Shown here piece by piece: positions 8,912 through 17,968 of a stretch of 64,000 nucleotides of DNA. The notes beneath the pieces are model-generated. The model made no database searches, was not told the DNA's origin, and was given only the letters and a program-made list of their open reading frames with translations. Each line of letters opens with the position of its first letter. Within the stretch, counting starts at the first letter, position 1. The DNA comes from Parvularcula sp964219355 (GTDB lineage: Bacteria > Pseudomonadota > Alphaproteobacteria > Caulobacterales > Parvularculaceae): assembly GCA_964219355.1 (NCBI GenBank), contig CAXPOZ010000003.1:186001-250000 (forward strand), written 5' to 3'. Made by a program: the position numbers and the translations under genes.

Positions 8912-9370
8912 ATGACGAAAGCACTCTTCACCGGGCTTGCGGCCCTGATCGCCATTGGCGGCGCAGCCTCTGCGCAGGACGTCTTCCCGAAGGTCAATCC
9001 TGGGGAATGGGAATATGTCGCAAAGACAAAAGTGAATGTCGTCAGCAATGGCGTACCCATCGCCATCCCGGAACAAGTCAGTACCGAAGTCAAATGTGTG
9101 ACGGCGGAAGAAGCCGATCTGAAACCCGATGAAGATGATCTCGAGGAAGGCTGCACCATTCTGGGGGTTCAGTCAGATGCGACCTTTGTGAACATGCAGG
9201 TGTCCTGCATCGCGAACGGCCAGAAGATCGACGGCTCTGTTGAGACAAAGGTGCATGACGCAGGCAACCGGATCCACACTGTCTTCAGTGCCAAGGGCGG
9301 CGATGCCGCAACGCAGCTCGACATCAATGCCGTGGTCACCGGCGAACGTAAAGGCGCGTGCACAGAGTAA
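8912..9370 (+). CDS. DUF3617-like exported protein
   Basis: A 152-residue protein starting at ATG 8912 after GGGGGAT. The signal peptide ends near AASAQD. The mature part has PGEWEYVAKT near its start and paired cysteines (VKCVTAEEA, EEGCTILG, VSCIANG, GAC). This matches the DUF3617 pattern, in which a GxWE motif is followed by conserved Cys. The role is unknown and the location is probably periplasmic. It ends 24 bases before a bidirectional terminator shared with sucB. Confidence 0.75.
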   Translation: MTKALFTGLAALIAIGGAASAQDVFPKVNPGEWEYVAKTKVNVVSNGVPIAIPEQVSTEVKCVTAEEADLKPDEDDLEEGCTILGVQSDATFVNMQVSCIANGQKIDGSVETKVHDAGNRIHTVFSAKGGDAATQLDINAVVTGERKGACTE

Positions 9371-9394
9371 AGAACCGCTCACATTCGAATATGA

Positions 9395-9430
9395 AAACGC
9401 CCACGTGACCGGATCGTCGCGTGGGCGTTT
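9395..9430. terminator. Bidirectional intrinsic terminator between the DUF3617 gene and sucB
   Basis: AAACGCCCACG (9395-9405) pairs perfectly with CGTGGGCGTTT (9420-9430). A-rich bases precede it and Ts follow, so it can terminate both the plus-strand gene ending at 9370 and the minus-strand suc operon ending at 9459. Confidence 0.85.
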
Positions 9431-9458
9431 CTAATAGATTGGCTGCACGGACGCCGGA

Positions 9459-10964
9459 TCAGAGATCCAGCAGCAGGCGTTGCGGATCTTCGAGGTTCTC
9501 TTTGACGCGAACAAGGAAGGTCACCGCGCCTTTGCCGTCGACTATGCGGTGATCATAGCTCATCGCCAGATACATCATGGGACGGACGACCACCTGATCA
9601 TTGATGACCACGGGGCGTTTCTCGATGCGGTGCATCCCCAGAATGCCCGATTGCGGCATGTTGAGGATCGGCGTTGAGAGAAGCGAGCCGTAAATGCCAC
9701 CATTGGTGATGGTAAAGGTGCCGCCCTGCATCTCTTCCATGGTCAGCGTGCCGTCACGGCCACGGCGGCCGAAATCGGCAATGTCCTTCTCGATCTGGGC
9801 GAGGGACTTTTGATCCGCATCGCGCAGGACGGGCACAACGAGACCTTTCTCCGTCCCGACCGCGATACCGACATCGTAATGGTCTTTATAGATGATGTCC
9901 GTGCCATCGATCTCGGCATTGACGTCAGGAATTTCGCGCAGCGCGTGGCAGCAGGCTTTGACGAAGAAGGACATGAAGCCGAGTTTGACGCCATGCTTTT
10001 TCTCAAAAAGCTCTTTATACTGAGAGCGTGTTTCCATCACCGCTGTCATATCGACATCGTTGAAGGTGGTGAGCATTGCCGCCGTGTTCTGGCTTTCTTT
10101 CAGGCGGCGCGCGATGGTCTGGCGCAGGCGGGACATCTTCACCCGCTCTTCGCGCGGGCCAAGGTCGCGCGGGGCCGCCGGTTTGGCTTGCGCAGGCGCC
10201 GGGGTGGTATCGCCGCCACTCTTCACATAAGCGAGGGCATCGCCCTTGGTGATGCGGCCATCTTTGCCCGTGCCGGTGATGCCGGACGGATCAACGCCAT
10301 GTTCCTTGACCACCCGCTCTGATGCCGGGGTGAGTTTTGCCGCACTGGCGGATGAGCTGCTCTGCGCCGGTGCTGCCGGTTTGGCAGGCGCCGAGGCTGG
10401 CACATCGTCCGAGGTCGAAATAATGGCGAGCACCGTGCCCGGGGTCACAGTTGCGCCTTCGTCAAAGCGGATTTCCTTGACGATGCCGCTGACCGGAGAC
10501 GGCACATCGACGGCCGCCTTGTCGGTCTCAAGGCTGAGCAGCGTGTCGTCCTGCGAAACCTGATCACCGACCTTCACCAGCCATTCGCCGATATCAGCTT
10601 CGGTTACGCTCTCGCCCGATGACGGGGCGACGACTTCAATCTCTTCGCCTGCGGAAGAACCAGCAGCGCCCGAGGCAGCTACAGCCTTGCCGTTGCCATT
10701 GGCCGAGCCATTGGATTTTGCCGCGCCTGCGCCCTCTTCGAGCTGTGCGAGCAGTGCGTCGAGTTCGACCGTGTCGCCCTCCTGTGCCGCAATCTTGATG
10801 ATCGTTCCGGCGGACGGCGCCGGCACATTCACCGAAACCTTGTCCGTCTCAAGTTCAACGACCGGGTCGTCGGCGTTGACGGTATCGCCTTCCTTGACCA
10901 GCCACTGGCCGACGGTCGCTTCGGTCACGCTTTCGCCGAGGGTGGGGACGCGGATGTCAGTCAT
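9459..10964 (-). CDS. sucB: Dihydrolipoamide succinyltransferase (2-oxoglutarate dehydrogenase E2) with two lipoyl domains
   Basis: A 501-residue E2 subunit of the 2-oxoglutarate dehydrogenase complex. There are two lipoyl domains: residues 1-77 with ELETDKVSV (Lys42) and about 107-185 with SLETDKAAVDVPSP (Lys149). They are joined by a Gly/Ala/Ser-rich linker. A peripheral subunit-binding domain follows (about 210-248, LTPASERVVKEHGVDPSGITGTG). The CoA-dependent acyltransferase domain ends with MSYDHRIVDGKGAVTFL (catalytic His) and RLLLDL. Most SucB proteins carry one lipoyl domain. The gene starts 9 bases after the sucA stop. No lpd gene follows; a terminator comes directly after the gene. 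Confidence 0.95.
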   Translation of the reverse strand: MTDIRVPTLGESVTEATVGQWLVKEGDTVNADDPVVELETDKVSVNVPAPSAGTIIKIAAQEGDTVELDALLAQLEEGAGAAKSNGSANGNGKAVAASGAAGSSAGEEIEVVAPSSGESVTEADIGEWLVKVGDQVSQDDTLLSLETDKAAVDVPSPVSGIVKEIRFDEGATVTPGTVLAIISTSDDVPASAPAKPAAPAQSSSSASAAKLTPASERVVKEHGVDPSGITGTGKDGRITKGDALAYVKSGGDTTPAPAQAKPAAPRDLGPREERVKMSRLRQTIARRLKESQNTAAMLTTFNDVDMTAVMETRSQYKELFEKKHGVKLGFMSFFVKACCHALREIPDVNAEIDGTDIIYKDHYDVGIAVGTEKGLVVPVLRDADQKSLAQIEKDIADFGRRGRDGTLTMEEMQGGTFTITNGGIYGSLLSTPILNMPQSGILGMHRIEKRPVVINDQVVVRPMMYLAMSYDHRIVDGKGAVTFLVRVKENLEDPQRLLLDL

Positions 10965-10973
10965 TTCTGTCTC

Positions 10974-13946
10974 TTAGCTTTCTGTGCTGAGCGCTTCTTC
11001 AAGGAAGGCAGCGAGTTCCTGTTTATGCTGTTTGGCGTGGCCGGTGGCCGTCGCGGCGGCGGGCGGGCGACCGGCATAGCGCGGCCTGGTATGCTTGGCG
11101 TCGATCTGCTGCAGCGTCCATTCAAGATAGCTCTCGATGAAGCTCCAGCCGCCCATATTGCGCGGCTCTTCCTGGCACCAGAACATCTCCGCCTGCGTGA
11201 AGCGTTTGAGTTCAGTCATCAGAGATGCACGCGGGAAGGGATAGAACTGCTCCACACGGAGCAGATAGACATCCTCAATGCCGCGAGCTTCGCGCTCTTC
11301 GAGAAGGTCATAATAGACCTTGCCCGAGCAAAGAACGACGCGCCGGATTTTCTCATCCGGCACGAGCATTACGGTCGAGCCGGGCCGGTATTCTGCATCA
11401 TCCCACAGCACTCGGTGGAAGCTTGAGCCCGGGCCCATCTCGGCTAGCGTCGAAGTCGCTCGCTTATGGCGGAGCAGCGATTTCGGCGTCATCAGGACGA
11501 GGGGCTTGCGGAAATCCCGCTTCATCTGACGACGGAGGATATGGAAATAGTTCGCCGGTGTCGTGCAGTTTGCGACCTGGATATTGTCCTGCGCACAAGC
11601 CTGCAGATAACGCTCAAGCCGTGCGGAAGAGTGCTCCGGCCCCTGCCCCTCATAGCCATGCGGGAGAAGCTGCACGAGACCGGACATGCGCAACCATTTG
11701 CGTTCACCCGATGAGATGAACTGATCGAAGATCACCTGCGCACCGTTGGCGAAGTCACCGAACTGCGCTTCCCAGAGGACGAGCGTTGTCGGGTCGGCCA
11801 GCGAATAGCCATATTCAAAGCCGAGCACAGCGAATTCGGAGAGGTTTGAGTCGATAACCTCAAAGCTCGCCTGATCCTCGGAGAGGTGCCGCAGCGGCGT
11901 ATAGCGTTTCTCCGTCTCCTGATCGACGAATTGCGCATGACGCTGGGAGAAGGTGCCGCGCGCCGAATCCTGACCAGAGAGGCGCACCCGGTAGCCTTCC
12001 ATGAGCAGCGAGCCGAAAGCCAAAGCCTCGCCAGTTGCCCAGTCAATTCCCTCGCCGGACTCAATCGTCGCCGCTTTGGCTTTGAGGATCCGGTCGAGCG
12101 TCTTATGCGTCTTGAAGTCTTTCGGCTTTTTCGTCAGCTTACTGCCGATCAGCTTCAGCCGGTCGATATCGACTGCCGTATCACCGCGCCGGTCATCTTC
12201 GAGCGGCGGCTTGAAGCCGGACCATTTGCCGTCGAGCCAGTCAGCCTTTTTCGGCTCATATGGCTCGCCCTTCTCAAATTCCTCATCAAGGAAGGCTTTG
12301 AAGTTGTCGCGCTCGGTCTCGATCCATTCTCGGGTGACAACCCCCTCTTCGACCAGGCGGTCGGCATAGACCTCCCGGGTCGTCGCGTGGTTGCGGATCT
12401 TTTTATACATGAGCGGCTGAGTGAAGCTCGGCTCATCGCCTTCATTGTGGCCAAAGCGGCGATAGCACCACATGTCGATAACGACATCATGGCCGAATTC
12501 CTGACGGAACTCGGTGGCGACTTTGGCGGCGAAAACCACCGCCTCCGGATCATCACCATTGACGTGGAAGATCGGCGCTTCGACCATCTTCGCCACATCC
12601 GACGGATAAGGAGAACTGCGGGAGAACTTCGGCGCGGTCGTAAAGCCGATCTGGTTATTGACGATAAAGTGGATCGTCCCGCCGGTGCGGTAACCGCGAA
12701 GGCCCGTGAAGCCGAAACATTCGGCCACGATCCCCTGCCCGGCAAAGGCGGCATCGCCATGCAGCAGCAGCGGCAAAACTTGCGTGCGCGGCTGGGTGAC
12801 CCGTTCGGACGGATGCATGTCCTGCTTGGCGCGTGACTTACCGAGGACGACCGGGTCGACCGCCTCAAGGTGAGAGGGGTTTGCCGCCAGCGACAGGTGA
12901 ACGTCATTGCCGTCAAAGGAACGGTCTGAAGACGCACCCAGATGGTATTTCACATCACCCGAGCCGCCGACATCATCGGGGATCGCCGCGCCGCCCTGAA
13001 ATTCATGGAAAATCTGGTGATAGGGCTTGCCCATCACAGCGGCGAGAACATTAAGCCGCCCGCGGTGCGGCATACCGATCGAGATTTCCTCAACCCCGAG
13101 TGCGCCGCCGCGCTTGATGATCTGCTCGAGTGCCGGAACCATGGCTTCGCCGCCATCAATACCGAAACGCTTCGTGCCCGTATATTTCGTGTGCAGAAAG
13201 TTCTCGAAGCCTTCCGTTTCCAGAAGCTTCAGGAGGATGGCTTTCTTGCCGTCCTCGGTGAACTTGATTTCCTTGTCCATGCCCTCAATGCGGCGCTGGA
13301 TCCAGTCCTTCTGCGCCGGGCTCGTGATATGCATGAACTCGACAGCGAAAGTACCGCAATAGGTCCGCTGGAGGATCTCAAGGATGGTCCGCAGATTGGC
13401 CGTCTCAAGTCCGAGCACATGGTCGATGAAGATCTCGCGATCGAGATCGTCCTCGGTGAAGCCGTAATGCTCCGGGGTCAGCTCGGGATGCCATTCAGGC
13501 TCCTCGATCTTCAAGGGATCAAGATCGGCAATCAGGTGCCCGCGGATGCGGTAGGCGCGGATCAGCATCAGGGCACGGATGGAATCGCGGACCGCGGCGG
13601 CCACATCGGTTGCCGAGATTTCCGGCGAGCGCTGCTCGATCTTCTTCTCGAAATTACCCTCAACGCCGGACCAGTCCCCGCCAAGCGCGGCGGTCGTCTC
13701 ATCGGAGGGACGCGGCGGCCAGTCGGCGCGCGCCCAGCTCGGACCGCTATCGTTTTGTACGGCGAGGTCTGAATCTTCCAGATCGTCGAAAAAGGCGCGA
13801 AGTTCAGGATCAACCGAAGCAGGGTTCTCGGTGTACTTCCTGTATTGTTCGTTCAGATATTGGCGATTGCCGCCGGACAAGAAGCTCGTTGCCTGGAGCA
13901 AATCCCGTAAGGCGAACACTTCGCCTTGTGAGCCATCGTGGGCCAT
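10974..13946 (-). CDS. sucA: 2-Oxoglutarate dehydrogenase E1 component
   Basis: A thiamine-diphosphate-dependent E1 that decarboxylates 2-oxoglutarate in the TCA cycle. I place the start at ATG 13946 (MAHDGSQGEV), giving 990 residues. A 45-residue upstream extension of the frame has no family support, and a purine-rich AGAGAGGGA precedes 13946. The usual N-terminal segments are present: SFLSGGNRQYLNEQYRKY, then RAYRIRGHLIADLDPL. Core motifs include EISIGMPHRGRLNVL, HLGASSDR, GDAAFAGQG and GYRTGGTIHFIVNNQIGFTT. It continues with WCYRRFGHNEGDEPSFTQP and HGYEGQGPEHSSARLERYLQ. It probably forms a transcription unit with sucD upstream and sucB downstream. Confidence 0.96.
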   Translation of the reverse strand: MAHDGSQGEVFALRDLLQATSFLSGGNRQYLNEQYRKYTENPASVDPELRAFFDDLEDSDLAVQNDSGPSWARADWPPRPSDETTAALGGDWSGVEGNFEKKIEQRSPEISATDVAAAVRDSIRALMLIRAYRIRGHLIADLDPLKIEEPEWHPELTPEHYGFTEDDLDREIFIDHVLGLETANLRTILEILQRTYCGTFAVEFMHITSPAQKDWIQRRIEGMDKEIKFTEDGKKAILLKLLETEGFENFLHTKYTGTKRFGIDGGEAMVPALEQIIKRGGALGVEEISIGMPHRGRLNVLAAVMGKPYHQIFHEFQGGAAIPDDVGGSGDVKYHLGASSDRSFDGNDVHLSLAANPSHLEAVDPVVLGKSRAKQDMHPSERVTQPRTQVLPLLLHGDAAFAGQGIVAECFGFTGLRGYRTGGTIHFIVNNQIGFTTAPKFSRSSPYPSDVAKMVEAPIFHVNGDDPEAVVFAAKVATEFRQEFGHDVVIDMWCYRRFGHNEGDEPSFTQPLMYKKIRNHATTREVYADRLVEEGVVTREWIETERDNFKAFLDEEFEKGEPYEPKKADWLDGKWSGFKPPLEDDRRGDTAVDIDRLKLIGSKLTKKPKDFKTHKTLDRILKAKAATIESGEGIDWATGEALAFGSLLMEGYRVRLSGQDSARGTFSQRHAQFVDQETEKRYTPLRHLSEDQASFEVIDSNLSEFAVLGFEYGYSLADPTTLVLWEAQFGDFANGAQVIFDQFISSGERKWLRMSGLVQLLPHGYEGQGPEHSSARLERYLQACAQDNIQVANCTTPANYFHILRRQMKRDFRKPLVLMTPKSLLRHKRATSTLAEMGPGSSFHRVLWDDAEYRPGSTVMLVPDEKIRRVVLCSGKVYYDLLEEREARGIEDVYLLRVEQFYPFPRASLMTELKRFTQAEMFWCQEEPRNMGGWSFIESYLEWTLQQIDAKHTRPRYAGRPPAAATATGHAKQHKQELAAFLEEALSTES

Positions 13947-13960
13947 GGACTGTACAGTCC
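13947..13960. promoter_or_regulatory. Perfect 14-bp palindrome abutting the sucA start codon
   Basis: GGACTGTACAGTCC is its own reverse complement and directly touches the sucA ATG (13946 on minus). It lies between the purine-rich RBS and the start codon. It could be a dimeric repressor operator, or a 5-bp RNA stem with a GTAC loop that changes RBS-to-start spacing. Neither is established. Confidence 0.4.
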
Positions 13961-14106
13961 CTCTCTCTGCTGCCGAAAGAGGGCCGTATTCCCATGAGGG
14001 CCCTTTACGGCGATTTAAAATGGCGCAGTTTTTGCGCCCGTTAAACAACCTATACCTGAACTGCCCCGTTAGCCTTCGCAAGCTAATGCGGCGCTTGGAC
14101 GCTGCC

Positions 14107-15006
14107 TTAGCCGTTCAGGAGTTCAACCATTGCGGTGCCGAGCGCAGCCGGTGACGGTGCCACCTTGATCCCGGCCTTGTTCATGGCTTCGATCTTGGCT
14201 TCTGCGGTATCCGCGCCGCCCGACACGATAGCCCCTGCATGGCCCATGCGGCGACCCGGAGGCGCGGTAACGCCAGCGATGAAGCCGACGGTCGGTTTCT
14301 TGACGGAGTTGCTGGCGAGGAACTCGGCTGCTTCTGCTTCAGCAGAGCCGCCAATTTCGCCGATCATGATGATCTGCTGGGTTTCGTCATCCGCAAGGAA
14401 CATCTCAAGCACGTCGATAAAGTCGGTGCCCTTCACCGGGTCACCCCCGATGCCCACACAGGTCGACTGGCCAAGGCCGGCCATCGTCGTCTGGTGAACA
14501 GCTTCATAGGTAAGCGTGCCCGAGCGGGAGACAATGCCCACCGTGCCGCGCTTGTGGATGTGGCCGGGCATGATACCGATCTTGCACTCATCCGGCGTGA
14601 TGACGCCGGGGCAGTTCGGGCCGATCAGGCGGGTGCTTGAGCCCTCAAGCGCGGCTTTCACACGAACCATGTCGAGGACCGGGATGCCTTCGGTAATTGC
14701 GATGACCAGCGGGAGTTCGGCTTCGATGGCTTCGATGATGGAGGCAGCAGCGAATTTCGGCGGCACATAGACGACCGAGGCATTGGCGCCGGTCTTCTCA
14801 ACCGCATCCTTCATCGTGTCGAAGACAGGAAGGGTTGCGCCTTTTGCCGGCTCGCCCGCTTCCCATGTCTGCCCGCCTTTGCCGGGCACGACCCCACCGA
14901 CCATCTTTGTACCGTAAGCGATGGCCTGTTCCGTATGGAACGTACCGGTCTTCCCGGTGAGACCCTGGCAGAGGACTTTGGTGGACTTATCGACGAGGAT
15001 GGACAT
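14107..15006 (-). CDS. sucD: Succinyl-CoA synthetase alpha subunit
   Basis: A 299-residue ADP/GDP-forming succinyl-CoA ligase alpha subunit. It begins MSILVDKSTKVLCQGLTGKTGTFH, the CoA-binding Rossmann start. It has the NCPGVITPDECKIGIMPG, SRSGTLTYEAV and GVGIGGDPV-type (here CVGIGGDPVKGTDF) segments, and the phosphohistidine motif GRRMGHAGAIVSGG. With SucC it makes succinate and NTP from succinyl-CoA. The partner sucC, usually directly upstream, is not there: the next upstream gene (15198-15803) encodes an exported unknown protein. sucA follows 160 bases downstream. Confidence 0.96.
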   Translation of the reverse strand: MSILVDKSTKVLCQGLTGKTGTFHTEQAIAYGTKMVGGVVPGKGGQTWEAGEPAKGATLPVFDTMKDAVEKTGANASVVYVPPKFAAASIIEAIEAELPLVIAITEGIPVLDMVRVKAALEGSSTRLIGPNCPGVITPDECKIGIMPGHIHKRGTVGIVSRSGTLTYEAVHQTTMAGLGQSTCVGIGGDPVKGTDFIDVLEMFLADDETQQIIMIGEIGGSAEAEAAEFLASNSVKKPTVGFIAGVTAPPGRRMGHAGAIVSGGADTAEAKIEAMNKAGIKVAPSPAALGTAMVELLNG

Positions 15007-15197
15007 GAAGACTCCCTTCGGATGGCAGGCGCGAGGGTATGGACAAATTTCGACGGGCCCTAGACCTGCTCTTCATGGGGGGCAAGGGAGACTGACCCCA
15101 GATTCGGCGATTTATCAGCCTGTTTTGAGCTAACCGAACCTGCCCACGCCGATCTGATACCTCGAGGCGGGCTGTATCGATACCAGACGGGACAGAG

Positions 15198-15803
15198 TCA
15201 CTGCTCAATAGCAGGAGCAACCATCATTTTGCCGTCTCGTCGATAGGTCAGCTGGCCTGTTACCGGATAGGTCGCTGGATCAATCGCCAGCTCTACACAA
15301 TCGGGGACGGATCGCGGCTTTTCGGCTTCACACATCATGGTCCGCTCGACCCGAACAGGCGCGTCAGCAGGCACATAATAGTCGTTGGATTCTTCGGTAA
15401 AGCCGCTCGTTTCGAGTGCCCTCTTCACATAACCAAACTCCACCCGCTCGAACTCGATCGTGCAGTCGCGCACACCCGGTTCCGGCAGGATGATCCTCGT
15501 GTCCGTTGTCACCCGACCCGCGGAGGTCGGACGGCGGCGTGTGAAGGTGTAGATCTTGGCATCCGAGGACGGCACGCGGGTTAGCCCTGACTGGATCGTC
15601 GACGGCGCAGCCGGAATCCAGGTCCGCTCTAGCGCGAGATCCTCGATCGCTTCCGGCGTGCCGCCGGTGCGGATGCAGATCCCGATAAAGTCGCTGACGA
15701 CAAGGCGAGCGCCGACCGTGCGGTCGAGCGTGCTCTGCTCCTGCGCGTGGGCGTTCAGCGGCAAAGCGAGCAGCAGGGCGGGCATAAGGGATAAAATTCT
15801 CAT
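15198..15803 (-). CDS. Exported protein of unknown function
   Basis: A 201-residue protein starting at ATG 15803 (MRILSLMPALLL), with a clear cleavable signal peptide ending NAHAQE. A longer frame upstream adds only charged residues ahead of the signal and was rejected. The mature part has spaced cysteines (GICIRTGG, RDCTIEFERVEF, TMMCEAEKPRSVPDCVEL) that could form disulfides in the periplasm. I do not recognise a family. The gene is monocistronic, between sucD and the divergent histidine phosphatase gene. Confidence 0.75.
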   Translation of the reverse strand: MRILSLMPALLLALPLNAHAQEQSTLDRTVGARLVVSDFIGICIRTGGTPEAIEDLALERTWIPAAPSTIQSGLTRVPSSDAKIYTFTRRRPTSAGRVTTDTRIILPEPGVRDCTIEFERVEFGYVKRALETSGFTEESNDYYVPADAPVRVERTMMCEAEKPRSVPDCVELAIDPATYPVTGQLTYRRDGKMMVAPAIEQ

Positions 15804-15926
15804 CACGCGAAAATGGCGATTCCCCTCCGCCACGTCGAGCCATATTCGTGCGCCCGAACGGCTAAGACCCTTTTCTAGCCATGAAAATCGGGTAACGAAG
15901 AGCCAAATAGCGTCGAGGGCTGCCGC

Positions 15927-16571
15927 ATGTTGAGTTTATTTGGCAAAAGTCGGGCAAAGGATGAGGGAATGCCAGGCGGCCGGATTGAGCTGCCCTTCCC
16001 TGTCTGGTTCTCCCGCCATGGCCAGACCGACTGGAACAAGGCCGGCCGCTTTCAGGGCCATTCGGACATTCCGCTGAACGAAACGGGCCGTCAACAGGCC
16101 GCAAGGAATGGCCGCGCCCTCCGCGAACGGATCAAAAACCTTGACGAGCTTGTCTTTGTCACGAGCCCCCTCGTGCGCGCTGCAGAGACCCTCGAGATCA
16201 TCCGCGACAAACTTGGCCTGCCGCGGCGGCGCTATGGGGTCGATGACCGGCTGATCGAAATCGATCTTGGCGACTGGAACGGCAAGACCGTCGATGAGAT
16301 CAATGCAGAAGACCCCGGCGTCTGGGAGCGTCGGCAGAAAGACAAATGGGCCTATAAGGTGCCCGGTGGGGAGAGCTATGCTGATGCAGCAGCGCGGACC
16401 CGCGAATTCCTCCTTGAACTGAAAGGCCCTGCCCTGATCGTCGGGCATGGCGCCTCGGGCCGTATCCTGCGCGGCTATCTCTGCGGGCTCGACCGGCAGG
16501 GGCTGACCCATCTCAAATCGCCGCAGGATCTCGTTTTCGAGCTCAAGGGCGGCAAGGAAAAAACCGTTTAA
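15927..16571 (+). CDS. Histidine phosphatase (phosphoglycerate mutase-like) family protein
   Basis: A 214-residue protein with the histidine-phosphatase signature FSRHGQTDWN (phospho-accepting His), followed by GRFQGHSDIPLNETGRQQA, TSPLVRAAETL, the EIDLGDWNGKT segment and a late VGHGASGRILRG with the second His. Relatives are cofactor-dependent phosphoglycerate mutases or broad phosphatases; the short length and sequence suggest a phosphatase. It is cytoplasmic, with no signal. The start at 15927 follows a weak purine stretch, and the Met at residue 15 is an alternative. Confidence 0.88.
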   Translation: MLSLFGKSRAKDEGMPGGRIELPFPVWFSRHGQTDWNKAGRFQGHSDIPLNETGRQQAARNGRALRERIKNLDELVFVTSPLVRAAETLEIIRDKLGLPRRRYGVDDRLIEIDLGDWNGKTVDEINAEDPGVWERRQKDKWAYKVPGGESYADAAARTREFLLELKGPALIVGHGASGRILRGYLCGLDRQGLTHLKSPQDLVFELKGGKEKTV

Positions 16572-16649
16572 CTAGAACGGGTTCCGCAAATAGTTTGCAT
16601 CGTTCTGCAAATGGAACGAAAGTTCTCCCTATTCCATGGGGGGAATGAG

Positions 16650-17192
16650 ATGAATGTCGACAAAATCAATCGATGGCTGACGCTCGGCGCCAATGTCGGC
16701 GTCGTCATCGGACTGATCGTCCTGATCGTCGAGCTGCGGCAGAATTCGAGCCTGACGCGTGCGGCAATGGAGATCGAGCTCACCGCCGTTCAGTCCGACC
16801 TCGAATTGCGCATGTCGGCGCCGGACATTTCCGCAGTCTGGATGAAGTCGGTCTACCACCCCGAAGAACTGACACTGGTCGAGATCAAGATGATGGAAGG
16901 CCCGCTGGTCGCCGTGACCCAGCAGATCGATCACTTGATGAACATGCAGGAGGCCGGGCTGGTTTCACGTAGCCGGGTCGAAAGTCACGTGCGTAACATC
17001 GCTCCGTTCTATTTCGGCAGCCGCTTTGCCCAGAACTGGTGGCAGGCAAATGAAGTGGGATGGCAGGGAACCGGCCTTTATGAGATTGCCGGCCCGATCA
17101 TCGACGGCGTCGATGAAAATTTCATGCGAGACTATTTCGACAGCCTGACCATTACGCCTGAAACACCGCCCACTGAGGATACCGGCGAATGA
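16650..17192 (+). CDS. Small membrane-anchored protein, first gene of the DUF6090-like cassette
   Basis: A 180-residue protein, unrecognised by name. ATG 16650 is preceded by GGGGGGAATGAG. One strong N-terminal membrane segment (about residues 11-28, GANVGVVIGLIVLIVEL) is followed by RQNSSLTRAAMEIE and a soluble domain of about 140 residues, rich in Trp and acidic residues, with a Pro/Thr/Glu tail. Its stop codon overlaps the next start by 4 bases (ATGA at 17189), so it is translationally coupled to the three paralogues. The LTLGANVGVVIGLIVLIVEL type of N-terminus occurs in uncharacterised proteobacterial proteins. Confidence 0.78.
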   Translation: MNVDKINRWLTLGANVGVVIGLIVLIVELRQNSSLTRAAMEIELTAVQSDLELRMSAPDISAVWMKSVYHPEELTLVEIKMMEGPLVAVTQQIDHLMNMQEAGLVSRSRVESHVRNIAPFYFGSRFAQNWWQANEVGWQGTGLYEIAGPIIDGVDENFMRDYFDSLTITPETPPTEDTGE

Positions 17193-17968
17193 TCCTCCGC
17201 CGCCTGACCAATGCTCTTCGCAGGCAGGACTGGGTCACGGTCGTGATCGAAACACTGATCGTGGTGTTCGGTGTTTATCTCGGTCTGCAGGTCAATAACT
17301 GGAACGAGGCGCTGTCGAATACCCGTCTTGGTGAGGACTATGTGCGGCAGCTGCGTCGCGAAACGGAGGTTAATCTCGTCGCGGCACAGTCGCAGACTGC
17401 GTATTACAATGCCGTCCTCGAAAGCGTGGTGCGCACAGGCGAGTTGCTGCGCGAGACAGACCCCGATCCGCATACGTTGATCATCGAAGCCTACCGCGCG
17501 ACAGAAGTTGCGTATCTCACGCCGGCGCGGGCGACGTGGGATCAGATCATCTCATCCGGCCATCTCGACCTGTTGCCAAAAGAGGCCGCCGAATCCGGCC
17601 TGTCTCAGTTTTACGCCTTCGACACCGCGCAGGACATATATCGACTTGGTCTTGAGTCCGACTATCGCGTCACCGTACGGCAGATCATTCCCATGCACAT
17701 GCAGATTGCCATGCGGGAGACGTGTAGTGACGCTCGCGACGCGGAGGGCAATGTCGTTGGCTTCATGGATGGCTGCGATTTTGATGCTGACGCCACCGAG
17801 CTCGAAGCGGTCGCGCTCGCCCTGCGGAGCGATCCGACCGTGCCGACGACACTCAGCTACCACTATTCAATCGCTGTATCGGCAGTGCTGAACTTCCGCG
17901 GGATTGAGCAATTGCTGGAGAATGCACTCGCGGGCCTCGGTTCGCCGTCAGCCGGGACAAAGCCATGA
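17189..17968 (+). CDS. DUF6090-like membrane-anchored protein, paralogue 1
   Basis: A 259-residue protein: MILRRLTNALRRQDW, then one membrane segment (about residues 17-33, VIETLIVVFGVYLGLQV) ending in NNWNE, and a helical domain of about 220 residues. Hallmark positions shared with its neighbours are the NWN after the membrane helix, the ATWDQIISSGHLDLLP block, a short YY/FYxF segment and a CxxC-like pair (ETCSDARD, DGCDFDAD). Function unknown. Overlaps of 4 bases (ATGA) link it to both neighbours. Confidence 0.8.
   Translation: MILRRLTNALRRQDWVTVVIETLIVVFGVYLGLQVNNWNEALSNTRLGEDYVRQLRRETEVNLVAAQSQTAYYNAVLESVVRTGELLRETDPDPHTLIIEAYRATEVAYLTPARATWDQIISSGHLDLLPKEAAESGLSQFYAFDTAQDIYRLGLESDYRVTVRQIIPMHMQIAMRETCSDARDAEGNVVGFMDGCDFDADATELEAVALALRSDPTVPTTLSYHYSIAVSAVLNFRGIEQLLENALAGLGSPSAGTKP

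Noticed and set aside
11886..12836. A 316-codon plus-strand frame
   Set aside because: Antisense to sucA; no RBS and no recognisable domain.
13947..14081. An N-terminal extension of sucA to 14081
   Set aside because: The 45 extra residues are basic and unlike any E1 N-terminus, and the RBS fits the start at 13946.
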